Under the pieces are notes generated by a model that did no database searches, had not been told where the DNA came from, and was given only the letters and a program-made list of their open reading frames with translations. The position numbers were made by a program, and so were the translations under genes. Positions 24,986-35,055 of a stretch of DNA of 64,000 nt are shown piece after piece. This DNA is from Bradyrhizobium sp. PSBB068. GTDB taxonomy: Bacteria; Pseudomonadota; Alphaproteobacteria; Rhizobiales; Xanthobacteraceae. Positions within the stretch are counted from its first letter, which is position 1; every line of letters starts with the position of its first letter. Location: positions 5,704,001-5,768,000 of the forward strand of contig CP069300.1 of assembly GCA_016839165.1 (NCBI GenBank), given 5' to 3'.

Positions 24986-26776
24986 ATGTTCGACAATAAT
25001 CTGCGAGGCATGATCGACGACGTGAAGGACGGACGGCTGGACCGCCGGGCTTTCGTCAAGCGAATGATTGCCGTCGGCCTTACCGCGCCGATGGCGAACC
25101 AGATCCTCAGCCTCGGCGGCGTCGCGATGGCGCAGAGCCCCAACCCCTACAAGCCGACCAAGCGCGGCGGCGGCGGTCCGCTCAAGTTGTTGTGGTGGCA
25201 GGGGCCGACCCTGCTCAACCCGCATTTCGCCACCGGCACCAAGGACCAGGACGGCTCGCGCATCTTCTACGAACCGCTGGCAAGCTGGGACGTCGACGGC
25301 CATCTCAACCCGATCCTCGCCGCCGAGATCCCCTCGATCCAGAATGGCGGACTCTCCGCCGACGCCAAATCGGTGACCTGGAAACTCAAGCCCGGCGTCA
25401 AATGGCATGACGGAAAGCCGCTCAGCGCCGACGACGTCGTCTTCACGTGGGAATATGCCAGCGACCCCGCGACCGCGGCGGTATCGATTGAAACCTACAG
25501 CGGCCTGACCGTCGAGAAGATCGACGACCTCACGATCCGCATCAACTTCAAGAAGCCGACACCGTTCTGGGCCAATGCCTTTGTCGGGGGCTATGGCAGC
25601 ATCATTCCGAAGCATCTGTTCGCGGACTACAAGGGCGGCAAGTCCCGCGAGGCGCCCAACAATCTGAAACCCGTCGGTACCGGCCCCTACAAATTCGTCG
25701 AGTTCAAACCGGGCGATCTGATCCGTGGCGAGCTCAACCCCGACTACCACATGGCCAACCGTCCATTCTTCGACACGATCGAGATGAAGGGAGGCGGCGA
25801 TGCCGTCTCCGCGGCGCGCGCGGTGATCCAGACCGGCGAATATGATTTCGCCTGGAACATCCAGGTCGAAGACGAGGTTCTGCAGCGCCTGGAAAAGGGC
25901 GGCAAGGGCAAGGCGCTGTTCGCGGTCGGCGGCGACATCGAGTTCATTGCGATCAACTTCACCGATCCGAACACCGAAATCGACGGCGAGCGCTCGTCGA
26001 TCAAGACCAAGCATCCGATCCTCTCCGACCCGCGCGTGCGCCAGGCGCTGGCGCTCCTGGTCGACCGCGAATCCATCAAGAAGGCGATCTACGGCCGTGC
26101 CGGCCGCGCCACGGCGAATTATCTCAACGGCCCCGAGGAGTTCGTCTCCAAGAACACCAAATGGGAGTTCTCGATCGAGAAGGCAGCCGCGCTGCTCGAT
26201 CAGGCCGGCTGGAAGGCAGGCTCCGACGGCATCCGCGAGAAGGACGGCAAGAAACTCAAGCTGTTGTACCAAACCTCGATCAACGGTCCGCGGCAGAAGA
26301 CCCAGGCGATCGTCAAGCAGGCCTGCCAGAAGGCCGGCATCGACGTCGAGCTGAAATCGGTGGTGGCCTCGGTGTTCTTCTCCTCCGACGTCGCCAATCC
26401 CGACACCTACGCCCATTTCTACGCCGACATCGAGATGTTCCAGATCCCGATGACGCAGCCCGATCCCGCCTTGCACATGCGCCGCTATCATTCGCGCAAC
26501 GTCGCCACCAAGGAGAACAAGTGGCAGGGGCCGAACTTCCCGCGCTGGGCCAACAAGGAATTCGATGCCGCGATCGATGCGGCCGATACCGAGACCGATC
26601 CGATCAAGCGGGCCGACCTCTACATCAAGGGCAATGACCTGATGTGGCAGGACAATGTGATGATCCCCGTGATGCATCGGCTCGCGGTCGAAGCCTCCTC
26701 CAACACGCTGCGGCCCGCGCTCTCGGGCTGGGCCAACCAGACCGACAATCTGCAAGACTGGTATCGTGAAAGCTGA
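24986..26776 (+). CDS. Peptide ABC transporter substrate-binding protein (SBP_bac_5), Tat-exported
   Basis: A 596-residue binding protein. The start has GAGGGG just upstream and leads into a twin-arginine signal (DRRAFVKRMIAVGL) ending near AMA. The family 5 solute-binding domain follows, with the usual KPGVKWHDGKPLSADDVVFTWE and GTGPYKFVEF motifs. Tat export of a peptide-binding protein is unusual but known. It is the first gene of a five-gene importer unit with permeases at 27053 and 27966 and ATPases at 28892 and 29866. A repeat-filled 276-bp gap separates it from the permeases. Probable ligands are peptides or amides matching the neighbouring amidohydrolase. Confidence 0.9.
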   Translation: MFDNNLRGMIDDVKDGRLDRRAFVKRMIAVGLTAPMANQILSLGGVAMAQSPNPYKPTKRGGGGPLKLLWWQGPTLLNPHFATGTKDQDGSRIFYEPLASWDVDGHLNPILAAEIPSIQNGGLSADAKSVTWKLKPGVKWHDGKPLSADDVVFTWEYASDPATAAVSIETYSGLTVEKIDDLTIRINFKKPTPFWANAFVGGYGSIIPKHLFADYKGGKSREAPNNLKPVGTGPYKFVEFKPGDLIRGELNPDYHMANRPFFDTIEMKGGGDAVSAARAVIQTGEYDFAWNIQVEDEVLQRLEKGGKGKALFAVGGDIEFIAINFTDPNTEIDGERSSIKTKHPILSDPRVRQALALLVDRESIKKAIYGRAGRATANYLNGPEEFVSKNTKWEFSIEKAAALLDQAGWKAGSDGIREKDGKKLKLLYQTSINGPRQKTQAIVKQACQKAGIDVELKSVVASVFFSSDVANPDTYAHFYADIEMFQIPMTQPDPALHMRRYHSRNVATKENKWQGPNFPRWANKEFDAAIDAADTETDPIKRADLYIKGNDLMWQDNVMIPVMHRLAVEASSNTLRPALSGWANQTDNLQDWYRES

Positions 26777-26803
26777 GCCGCTGGGGGCTCGAGATGTGCT
26801 CCT

Positions 26804-26981
26804 CCCTCTCCCCGTTCTTGGGGGGAGAGGGCTGGAGTGAGGGGCTTTATTCGCAACTGCGTTGAGAGGTGAGTTCGCGGAGAGTCCCCTCACCCGGAAT
26901 TCAAGCGGAGCCTGTCATCGGGCGGCGCTTCGCGCCGACCCGTTGGCTTGAATTCCGACCTCTCCCCGCGCGGGGCGAGGT
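26804..26981. repeat. Modular palindromic repeat, copy A
   Basis: Consists of a CCCTCTCCCC/GGGGAGAGGG hairpin, a linker with GTGAGGGG and CCCCTCACCC, a central palindrome (arms GGAATTCAAGC 26896-26906 and GCTTGAATTCC 26946-26956 enclosing CGGCGC-TTC-GCGCCG), and a last hairpin CCTCTCCCCGCGCGGGGCGAGG. Copies B and C share the flanks but have different central palindromes. It separates the binding-protein gene from the permease genes. Confidence 0.85.
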
Positions 26982-27052
26982 AAAGCTCGCCTATCGACTG
27001 GACAGCGAAATCAACCTGCTCAAGGTGCAAGCGTAAGTCAGATGATCCGTTC

Positions 27053-28009
27053 ATGAGTCAATACATCCTGCGCCGCCTGATGATCGCGATCCCGAGCCTG
27101 CTCGGGATTTCGGTCGTCCTGTTCGTCGTGCTGGCGCTCGCGCCGGGCGATCCATTCAGCGAGCTCGCGACCAATCCGAACGTGCCGCCCGAGGTGCAGG
27201 CCGCGCTGCGTGCCAAGTTCGGCCTCGATGACCCGATCTATCTGCGCTACCTGCACTGGATCGTGGCAATGGCCCACGGCGATTGGGGCTTCTCGTTCGT
27301 CAGCAGGGTCGATGTCGACACGCTGATCCTGCAGCGGCTGCCGACCACGCTTTACGTGGTCGGCTCGTCGCAGCTGCTGGCGCTCCTGATCGCGATCCCG
27401 GTCGGCGTCTATGCCGCCACGCGGCCCTATTCGCTGTTCGACCAGCTCGCCAACACCTTCGCCTTCATCGGCTTCTCGCTGCCCACCTTCTTTACCGGCA
27501 TCCTGTTCATCCTGGTGTTCTCGGTGAAGCTGGACTGGCTGCCCTTCGTCTACACCAGCGTGCCGGGGAGCGGCATCCCCTGGGTGCTGGAGATGATCCG
27601 GCAGGCCATCATGCCGGTGATGGTGCTCGGCCTGTTCCAGGCGGCCTCGATGACCCGCTTCGTGCGCTCGGCGATGCTCGACGTGATCCGGCTCGACTAT
27701 GTCACCACGGCGCGCGCCAAGGGCCTCGGGCAGGCCAAGGTGATCGTCAAGCATGTGATGCGCAACGCGATGATCCCGGTCGTCACGCTGATCGCGCTGC
27801 AGATGCCCGCGGTGTTCGGTGGCGCCATCGTCACCGAGCAGATCTTCCGGATTCCCGGCATCGGCTCATTGCTGATTTCATCCATCCTCGCCAACGATAC
27901 GCCGGTCGTGATGGCCGTGACCTTCGTCTTCGCGTGTCTCGTGGTGCTGTTCAACCTGATCGCAGATGTCCTCTATGGCTGGCTTGACCCTCGCATCTCC
28001 TTCCGCTGA
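27053..28009 (+). CDS. Peptide ABC transporter permease, DppB-like
   Basis: A 318-residue inner-membrane protein with six predicted helices. The first is YILRRLMIAIPSLLGISVVLF, as in DppB/OppB. The EAA-loop motif that contacts the ATPase is in DYVTTARAKGLGQAKVIVKH (residues about 212-231). It forms the channel with the DppC-like partner, whose gene overlaps its 3' end by about 44 bp. Substrate specificity comes from the binding protein. Confidence 0.9.
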   Translation: MSQYILRRLMIAIPSLLGISVVLFVVLALAPGDPFSELATNPNVPPEVQAALRAKFGLDDPIYLRYLHWIVAMAHGDWGFSFVSRVDVDTLILQRLPTTLYVVGSSQLLALLIAIPVGVYAATRPYSLFDQLANTFAFIGFSLPTFFTGILFILVFSVKLDWLPFVYTSVPGSGIPWVLEMIRQAIMPVMVLGLFQAASMTRFVRSAMLDVIRLDYVTTARAKGLGQAKVIVKHVMRNAMIPVVTLIALQMPAVFGGAIVTEQIFRIPGIGSLLISSILANDTPVVMAVTFVFACLVVLFNLIADVLYGWLDPRISFR

Positions 28010-28891
28010 ACGGCGCGGCTATTCGCCCTGGCGCGAAACCTGGCGGCGCTACCGCCGGCACAGGCCGGCCGTGATCAGCGCCGCGCTGCTGCTGCTGCTG
28101 ATCGCGGCCGTGGTGGTCGGTCCGTTCGTCTGGCGCGTCTCGATCAGCGACATCGACGTGGTGGCGGGCCTGCAAGGGCCCTCGCTGGCGCATCCGTTCG
28201 GCACCGACGATCTCGGCCAGGACCTGCTCGCCCGCATGATCTATGGCGGACGCATCTCGCTCGCGGTCGGCCTCGCCGCGATGCTGGTCTCGGTGTTCGT
28301 CGGCACGCTGATCGGCGCGCTCGCCGGCATGTCGCGCGGCGCGCTCGGCTATGCGCTGATGTGGCTGACCGACCTGTTCCTGTCGCTGCCGCAGCTGCCG
28401 CTGCTCCTGATGCTGATCTATTTGTTCCGCGACGGGCTCAAGGCGATGTTCGGCCCGGAGGGCGGCATCTTCATCCTGATCGTGCTTGTGATCGGCGGCT
28501 TGCGCTGGATGCCGGTCGCCCGCCTGGTGCGTGCCCAGTTTCTCTCGCTGCGCGAGAAGGAGTTCGTCGAGGCCGCGCGTGCACTCGGCGCAAGCCCGGT
28601 GCGCCAGGTGGTGCGCCACATCCTGCCAAATGCGCTCGGACCCGTGATCATCGCCGGCACGATCGACGTCGCCGCCGCGATCATTGCCGAATCGACGCTG
28701 TCGTTTCTCGGCCTCGGCTTTCCGCCTGACACTCCGACCTGGGGCCGCATCCTCTATGACGCCAAGGATTTTCTCGACATCGGCCCGCATTGGGCGCTGT
28801 TTCCGGGCGGCGCGATCTTCATCGCGGTGGTCGCCATCAACTTCATCGGTGACGGGCTGCGCGATGCGCTCGACGCCCGCAAGGTGATCTG

Positions 28892-28892
<1 letters not shown>
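27966..28892 (+). CDS. Peptide ABC transporter permease, DppC-like
   Basis: A 308-residue permease. It has a cytoplasmic N-terminus, a first helix (AVISAALLLLLIAAVVVGPF), the periplasmic HPFGTDDLGQDLLARMIYGGR motif typical of DppC/OppC, four more helices, and the EAA motif KEFVEAARALGASPVRQVVR. The start overlaps the preceding permease; an alternative ATG three codons later (27975) is equally possible. The next gene begins in its stop codon (TGATG). Confidence 0.9.
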
Positions 28893-29865
<973 letters not shown>

Positions 29866-29869
<4 letters not shown>

Positions 29870-30834
29870 GCGAACCGCTGCTGCGCGTATCCAATCTGAA
29901 GAAGCACTTTCCGGTGCTCGGCGGCCTGCTGTCGCGCGAGGTCGGCCAGGTCTATGCGGTCGACGGCGTGTCGTTTGCTGTCGACCGCGGCGAGACGCTG
30001 GGACTGGTCGGCGAATCCGGCTGCGGCAAGTCGACCACCGGCCGCTGCGTGCTGCGGCTGATCGAGCCGACCTCGGGCGAGATCGTGTTCGACGGCCAGA
30101 GCGTGACGGGTTTGGGCGGCGGCGACCTGCGCGCCATGCGGCGCAACATGCAGCTCGTATTCCAGGACCCGTTCGCCTCGCTCAATCCGCGCATGACCGT
30201 CGGCGCGATCCTCGGCGAGCCCTTCATCATCCATAACCTCGTCACGTCAGCCAGCGAACGCGAGGACCGCGTCGCAAGCCTCCTGGTCAAGGTCGGACTG
30301 AAGGCCGAGCACATGCAGCGCTACCCGCATGAATTCTCCGGCGGCCAGCGCCAGCGCATCGCGATCGCCCGCGCGCTGACCCTGGAGCCGAAGCTGATCG
30401 TGTGCGACGAGCCGGTCTCGGCGCTCGACGTCTCGATCCAGGCCCAGGTCATCAACCTGCTCGAGGACCTGCAGGCCGAGCTGAACCTGACCTATCTGTT
30501 CGTGGCCCACGATCTCTCCGTCGTCGAGCACATCTCGGACCGCGTCGCGGTGATGTATCTCGGCCGCATCGTCGAGCTCGCCAAGGCCAGCGACCTCTAC
30601 CGCAACCCGCAGCATCCCTATACCAAGGCGCTGCTCTCGGCGGTGCCGGTGGCCGATCCCAAGGCGAAGCGCGACCGCATCCGCCTGAAGGGCGACGTGC
30701 CGAGCCCGATGAACCCGCCGAAGGGCTGCCACTTCCACACCCGCTGCCCGATCGCCGAAGAGCGCTGCCGCCAGGAGGCGCCGGAATTGCGCGAAGGCAG
30801 CAATGGGCACTTTGTGGCGTGCCATCTGGCTTAG
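29866..30834 (+). CDS. Peptide ABC transporter ATP-binding protein, DppF-like
   Basis: A 322-residue ATPase. Walker A GESGCGKS is at 49-56, the signature is EFSGGQRQR, Walker B is [13 protein letters not shown] and the switch His is in FVAHDLSVV. The C-terminal Cys cluster ([14 protein letters not shown]) is typical of DppF/OppF. It ends the importer operon. The gene downstream is convergent (LysR regulator), so transcription probably stops in the 187-bp gap. Confidence 0.93.
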
Positions 30835-30933
30835 GCGTCAGGCGGCTTCGACTTGCTCGGCTTGCGCGGGACAAAAATATCGAAAACAACCCCATGCAAA
30901 GGAGTGGCCGCTGCCGGCGTCCGACCGGGCGGC

Positions 30934-30963
30934 TTGACACGTCGGGCAAATCAGGGATAGATT
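30934..30963 (+). promoter_or_regulatory. Sigma-70-like promoter motif in a convergent gap
   Basis: TTGACA (30934-30939) and TAGATT (30958-30963) are separated by 18 bp. It would direct transcription into the antisense strand of the LysR gene. The sequence around it may be a repeated element; function is unproven. Confidence 0.3.
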
Positions 30964-31021
30964 TCTAATATTCCGAAAATTGTATCAGCACCGCTGGCCC
31001 GGGCAGCTTGCGCCTCGTCCG

Positions 31022-31990
31022 CTAGCGACGGCGCTTCTTCGATGCGGGCTTTACCGGCTTGCGCTTTGCCTTGCCCCTCGCCTTTGGCCGCGGAGCCGAT
31101 GCACCGTTCTCGCTCTCATCCACTTCCGCTCGCAGCGTATCGAGCAGCCAGTCGCGGAAGGCGCGCATGCCGGGCGTCACCACGCGCGACTTCAGCCAGG
31201 TCAGCCAGTACGACCCTGCCGGGACCTCGGCCGCGAACGGCCGCTTGAGCCGGCCGGACGCCAGCTCGTTTTCAAACATCGCGATCGGCACCAGCCCGAC
31301 GCCGACGCCGCGCGCGGCGGCCTCGGCCATGCCGACCGAGCTGTCGAAGATCGGCCCCTGGATCTTCGGGCACGGCGCACCGGCGACTGCAAACCACAAC
31401 GGCCATTCCTCGGCGCGGTAGGAGCGCAGCAAAAATTCCTGCGCGAGATCCGACGGCTTGCGCAGCCGCGCCGCCGCATCGGGACAGCATACCGGCGACA
31501 GCGGCGCCGACAGCAGGTGGATCGCCTCGGTGCCGTGCCACGAGCCGTCGCCGAAGCGCAGCGCGAGATCGAGCCCGTCGCCCGCGATGTCGACGCGGTT
31601 GTTGTTGGTGAGCAGGCGCAGGTCGATATAGGGATGTGCGCGCTTGAAGCGGTCGATCCGTTGCAGCAGCCATCCGGTCGCGAACGTCGTGACGCAGCCG
31701 ACGGTGACGACCTCGCGCGTGCCCTTGGCCTCGATGCGGTCGATCGCAGCGCCGATCCGGTCGAACGTGTCCGACAGCACCGGCAGCAGCGCCAGCCCCT
31801 CGTCGGTGAGCACCAGCCCGCGCGGCAGGCGGCGGAACAGGCTCGCGCCGAGCAGATCCTCCAACTGCTTGACCTGATGGCTGATCGCGGTCTGCGTCAC
31901 GCGCAGCTCCATCCCCGCGCGGGTGAAGCTCAACAGCCGCGCCGAGGCCTCGAAGGCGCGCAAAGCGTTCAGTGGGAGGTGCCGGCGCAT
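31022..31990 (-). CDS. LysR family regulator (GcvA/AmpR group) with a basic C-terminal tail
   Basis: A 322-residue LysR regulator. The N-terminus (LNALRAFEASARLLSFTRAG, then VTQTAISHQVKQLEDLLG) is the winged helix of the GcvA/AmpR branch. The effector domain spans about 95-295. The last 30 residues are almost entirely Lys, Arg, Pro and Ala (KARGKAKRKPVKPASKKRRR), an extension not found in typical AmpR. It is divergent from a class A beta-lactamase gene, with starts 99 bp apart, the classical AmpR-beta-lactamase layout. It most likely controls that gene in response to cell-wall damage; this is inferred from position. Confidence 0.87.
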   Translation of the reverse strand: MRRHLPLNALRAFEASARLLSFTRAGMELRVTQTAISHQVKQLEDLLGASLFRRLPRGLVLTDEGLALLPVLSDTFDRIGAAIDRIEAKGTREVVTVGCVTTFATGWLLQRIDRFKRAHPYIDLRLLTNNNRVDIAGDGLDLALRFGDGSWHGTEAIHLLSAPLSPVCCPDAAARLRKPSDLAQEFLLRSYRAEEWPLWFAVAGAPCPKIQGPIFDSSVGMAEAAARGVGVGLVPIAMFENELASGRLKRPFAAEVPAGSYWLTWLKSRVVTPGMRAFRDWLLDTLRAEVDESENGASAPRPKARGKAKRKPVKPASKKRRR

Positions 31991-32089
31991 GGCGTCATGA
32001 CCAAGTTTTTCTCATGCCTCGTTGTATAAATGATCGTTTGTGCGCCGTCACGCCGTTCGGCAGGTTCGCGCCGCCAACGGAGACGGGAC

Positions 32090-33007
32090 ATGCTGACGAG
32101 ACGGACATTGGGATTGCGCGCACTGGGCCTTGCGGCCTCCTGGACCCTGCTGCGGCAAAGTGCAGCGGCGGGACAGAGTGCAGCGGCGGCACCGGGCGCG
32201 CCGGCGCAACGGCTGCAGGAGGAGTTTGCACGCATCGAGCTGGCGACCAGCGGCCGGCTCGGCGTCGCCGCGCTCGACATGGAGACGGGATTGCGCGCGA
32301 ACCGGCGCGGTGACGAGCGGTTCCCGATGTGCAGCACCTTCAAGGCGATGCTGTCGGCCGCCGTGCTGCACCGGGTCGATCGCGGCGAATCCAGCCTTGA
32401 TCAACGGATGCAGGTCGAGGCCAAGGATATCTTGGCCTACGCGCCCGTCGCCAAGCAACACGTCGGGTCGGGCATGACGCTGGCCGAACTCTGCGAGGCT
32501 GCGATCACGCTCAGCGACAATACCGCGGCCAACCTGCTGCTGCGCGAGATCGGCGGGCCTGCCGGCTTGACCAGCTTCTTCCGCACCATTGGCGACAATG
32601 TCAGCCGGCTCGACCGCTGGGAGGTGGAACTGAACGAGGCCGTACCCGGCGATCCGCGCGACACCACGAGCCCGGTCGCGATGCTGAAGAATCTGCAGCG
32701 CGTCGTGCTCGGCGATGTCCTGCAGGCCGCCTCGCGCCAGAAGCTGGTGGACTGGATGGTCGCCAACAAGACCGGCGACGCGAGGCTGCGCGCCGGCGTG
32801 CCGCGCGACTGGCGGGTCGGCGACAAGACCGGCACCGGCGAGCGCGGTACTTACAACGACATCGGCGTGTTCTGGCCGCCCGGCCGCAAGCCGATCGTGG
32901 TGACGGTCTACCTGACCGGAGCCAGCGCGCCCATGGACAAGTGCAACGAGGTGATCGCCAATGTCGCGCGCGCCGTCGCGAATGCGAGCGCCGGGCAGAG
33001 CGGCTAG
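32090..33007 (+). CDS. Class A beta-lactamase with Tat-like signal
   Basis: A 305-residue serine beta-lactamase. The chosen ATG has GGAG upstream and gives a twin-arginine-like leader (MLTRRTLGLRALGL). The active-site motifs are all present: STFK (Ser82, Lys85), SDN (142-144), the omega-loop RWEVELN (Glu178 = Ambler Glu166) and KTG (246-248). A Cys precedes the catalytic Ser, as in several extended-spectrum enzymes, but no matching Cys238 is seen. It should hydrolyse penicillins or cephalosporins in the periplasm; the spectrum cannot be read from sequence. It is divergent from a LysR regulator. An earlier in-frame ATG at 32030 is unlikely because it displaces the leader. Confidence 0.93.
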   Translation: MLTRRTLGLRALGLAASWTLLRQSAAAGQSAAAAPGAPAQRLQEEFARIELATSGRLGVAALDMETGLRANRRGDERFPMCSTFKAMLSAAVLHRVDRGESSLDQRMQVEAKDILAYAPVAKQHVGSGMTLAELCEAAITLSDNTAANLLLREIGGPAGLTSFFRTIGDNVSRLDRWEVELNEAVPGDPRDTTSPVAMLKNLQRVVLGDVLQAASRQKLVDWMVANKTGDARLRAGVPRDWRVGDKTGTGERGTYNDIGVFWPPGRKPIVVTVYLTGASAPMDKCNEVIANVARAVANASAGQSG

Positions 33008-33030
33008 CGCGGCAGAGCACCACCGCGCAG

Positions 33031-33084
33031 TACAACATCGCTGCGCGGCACAACATCGCTGCGCGGCTTGGCATCGCTGCGCGG
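33031..33084. repeat. Three tandem copies of an 18-bp unit
   Basis: Units at 33031-33048, 33049-33066 and 33067-33084 share CATCGCTGCGCGG with variation in the first five bases. It lies between the beta-lactamase stop and the ankyrin gene. Too few and too short to be a CRISPR. Confidence 0.75.
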
Positions 33085-33161
33085 CTTGGCAGCAACCGAG
33101 GATCATGCGACGTTCGATCCCAATGGCGCTGCGCTCAGCAGGGCTATACGGAGGACACGTC

Positions 33162-34076
33162 TTGTATCGCCGCATCGCCCTCGCCGTGCTGTTTGTCGTC
33201 GGCCACATCCACGCCGGCTTTGCTGCGGCCGATCCGGCCCGGTGCCGCGAGCAGACCCGCAAATACGAGACCGACAAGGCCCAGCTCAGCGCGGTCGAAA
33301 TCTCGCTGGCGCTGTTCGCTGCCGCCAATGCCGACTGCATCAACCTTGCCACCACACTGCTCGACGGCGGCGCCTCGGTGGACGCGCGGGACCGACTGGG
33401 CGCAAGGCCGCTGAGCCACGCGGCCCGCTCCGGCCATCTCGACATGGTCGACCTGCTGCTGGCGCGCGGCGCGCCGGTCGATGCCCGCAACCTCGCGGGT
33501 TCGACCGCGCTCTACTTCGCCGCCGAGCGCGGCCACGCCGCGATCGTGCAGCGGCTGATCGACCACGGCGCCGACGTCAATCTCGCCGGGCGCAGCGGCG
33601 CCTCCCCGGTCGCGGCGGCGGCCTATGCCGGCAGGGACATGGTGGTGCGCATGCTGCTGGCACACGGCGCCGACGGCCGCAAGGCCGACGACACCGGCAA
33701 GCCGCCGGTGGTCTATGCGGCGGCCGGCGGTCAGCTCGGCATCGTCAAGCAGTTGCTTGCGCTCGATATCGACGTCAACGCCCGCTACGCCAATGATCTG
33801 ACGCTGCTGATGTGGGCCGCCGGGCCTGACGAGGCCGTGGCGGAAGCGCAGGCGCTCGAGGTGGTCTCGTATCTCCTGGACGCGGGCGCCAGGGTCGACG
33901 AGCGCGATGCGCGCGGACGCACGGCGCTGATGATCGCCGCCGAAGGCAATCATCCCGCGATCGCGAAAGCGCTGCTGGCTCACGGCGCCGATGCCGCGCT
34001 GGCCGACAAGGCCGGCAAGCACGCCGCCGATCTCACCATCCTGTCGGCGCTGCGCGCGGAGCTGACGCCGCGTTGA
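33162..34076 (+). CDS. Exported ankyrin-repeat protein
   Basis: A 304-residue protein. The TTG at 33162 is preceded by GGAGG with a 7-base spacer and leads into a signal peptide (YRRIALAVLFVVGHIHAGFA). About seven ankyrin repeats follow, each with the TALxxAxxxGHxxIVxxLLxxGAxV pattern, for example at GSTALYFAAERGHAAIVQRL. Two Cys residues early in the mature part could form a disulfide. Exported ankyrin proteins bind other periplasmic proteins; in some bacteria they protect catalase or modulate enzymes. It is on the same strand as the beta-lactamase, 154 bp downstream. An alternative ATG at 33104 would displace the signal. Confidence 0.82.
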   Translation: MYRRIALAVLFVVGHIHAGFAAADPARCREQTRKYETDKAQLSAVEISLALFAAANADCINLATTLLDGGASVDARDRLGARPLSHAARSGHLDMVDLLLARGAPVDARNLAGSTALYFAAERGHAAIVQRLIDHGADVNLAGRSGASPVAAAAYAGRDMVVRMLLAHGADGRKADDTGKPPVVYAAAGGQLGIVKQLLALDIDVNARYANDLTLLMWAAGPDEAVAEAQALEVVSYLLDAGARVDERDARGRTALMIAAEGNHPAIAKALLAHGADAALADKAGKHAADLTILSALRAELTPR

Positions 34077-34401
34077 GACATAAGCGGCCGGATATCAGCA
34101 TCCTGAAGGCAGTGCGCCCCCTCTCCCGCTTGCAGCAAGGCAATCGCATATGAAAATCTCGGTGTCGTCCCGGCCGAGTGCGCGCTTGCGCACGGAGCCG
34201 GGACCCAACCCCAGGGAGCGGTTGCGGCGCGGGCAAACGACCACGAGTCTTCGCCAAACCAAATCCTGTGGTTATGCGTCCCGGATCTGCGCTCCGCTTC
34301 GCTGCGCTTGTCCGGGACGACGAAGTTTTTTTGCCATATGCTATTGGCCTGCCCGCAAGCCGGGGAGATGCAACCGGAACGCCGCGCGACCTTCGTACCG
34401 C
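34077..34401. other. Convergent intergenic region of 325 bp with hairpin repeats
   Basis: Holds two palindromic elements: 34166-34204 (arms GTCCCGGC/GCCGGGAC enclosing GTGCGC-GCT-TGCGCAC-like arms) and 34278-34318 (arms GTCCCGGA/TCCGGGAC). Related to the pair at 21099-21219. Probably terminates both convergent genes. No gene seen. Confidence 0.6.
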
Positions 34402-34968
34402 TTACAGCCCCGCGAGATACTCCACCAGCGCCGCGAGGTCGTCGGGCGAGGTTGCCAGCATCAGGTCGGACATGCCGGGATTGTTGCCGCGTGCGCGGGT
34501 GCGGAAGTCGGCGATGGTCTTGGCGAGGTAGTCCCGTCCCATTCCGGCGAGCCGCGGCACCGTGCCGTCGCCCTGGAAGCGATCGAGATGGCAGGCCGGA
34601 CAGCCGACCGATGCGCTGGCACTTTGCGCCTTCGCCGCGACGTCCTTGGCCGCGCGCGGCTGGCCGAGGTCGGGCCACGGCTTCTGCGAGAGGTATTCCG
34701 CGATCGCCAGCATGTCGTCGCGCTCGAATTGCGCCGCGATCGGCTGCATGATCTCGCTCTTGCGATCGCCGCGCTTGAAGTCGCGCAGCTGGATATAGAG
34801 ATAGCCGGCCTGCTGGCCCCAGATCGTCGGAATGGTCTTGTCGACCGGCTTGCCGGCCTCGCCGTGGCAGCCGGCGCAGACTGCGACCTTGTCCTCGATC
34901 GTCTCCGCGCGCGCCTGGGCTGCCATCAGCAGCAGCACGGCACAGCACATCACTAGCTTACCGAACAT
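34402..34968 (-). CDS. Diheme cytochrome c (c4-like)
   Basis: A 188-residue exported protein. The signal peptide is MFGKLVMCCAVLLLMAAQARA. Two haem-binding motifs, CAGCH (about 32-36) and CPACH (about 118-122), lie in two cytochrome c domains, with Met ligands probable in the following regions. It starts 87 bp after the stop of the PQQ dehydrogenase gene on the same strand and is most likely its periplasmic electron acceptor, passing electrons to a terminal oxidase. Confidence 0.9.
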   Translation of the reverse strand: MFGKLVMCCAVLLLMAAQARAETIEDKVAVCAGCHGEAGKPVDKTIPTIWGQQAGYLYIQLRDFKRGDRKSEIMQPIAAQFERDDMLAIAEYLSQKPWPDLGQPRAAKDVAAKAQSASASVGCPACHLDRFQGDGTVPRLAGMGRDYLAKTIADFRTRARGNNPGMSDLMLATSPDDLAALVEYLAGL

Positions 34969-35055
34969 GGGCTCATCCGAACAAAGAGAGGCGGGACCGA
35001 CCGGGTCCCGCCTCGCCGTCAATATTTAGACGTTGATTATGCATCCCGCCCCGGC

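Noticed and set aside
33031..33084. Possible CRISPR array
   Set aside because: Only three contiguous 18-bp units without spacers and no cas genes.
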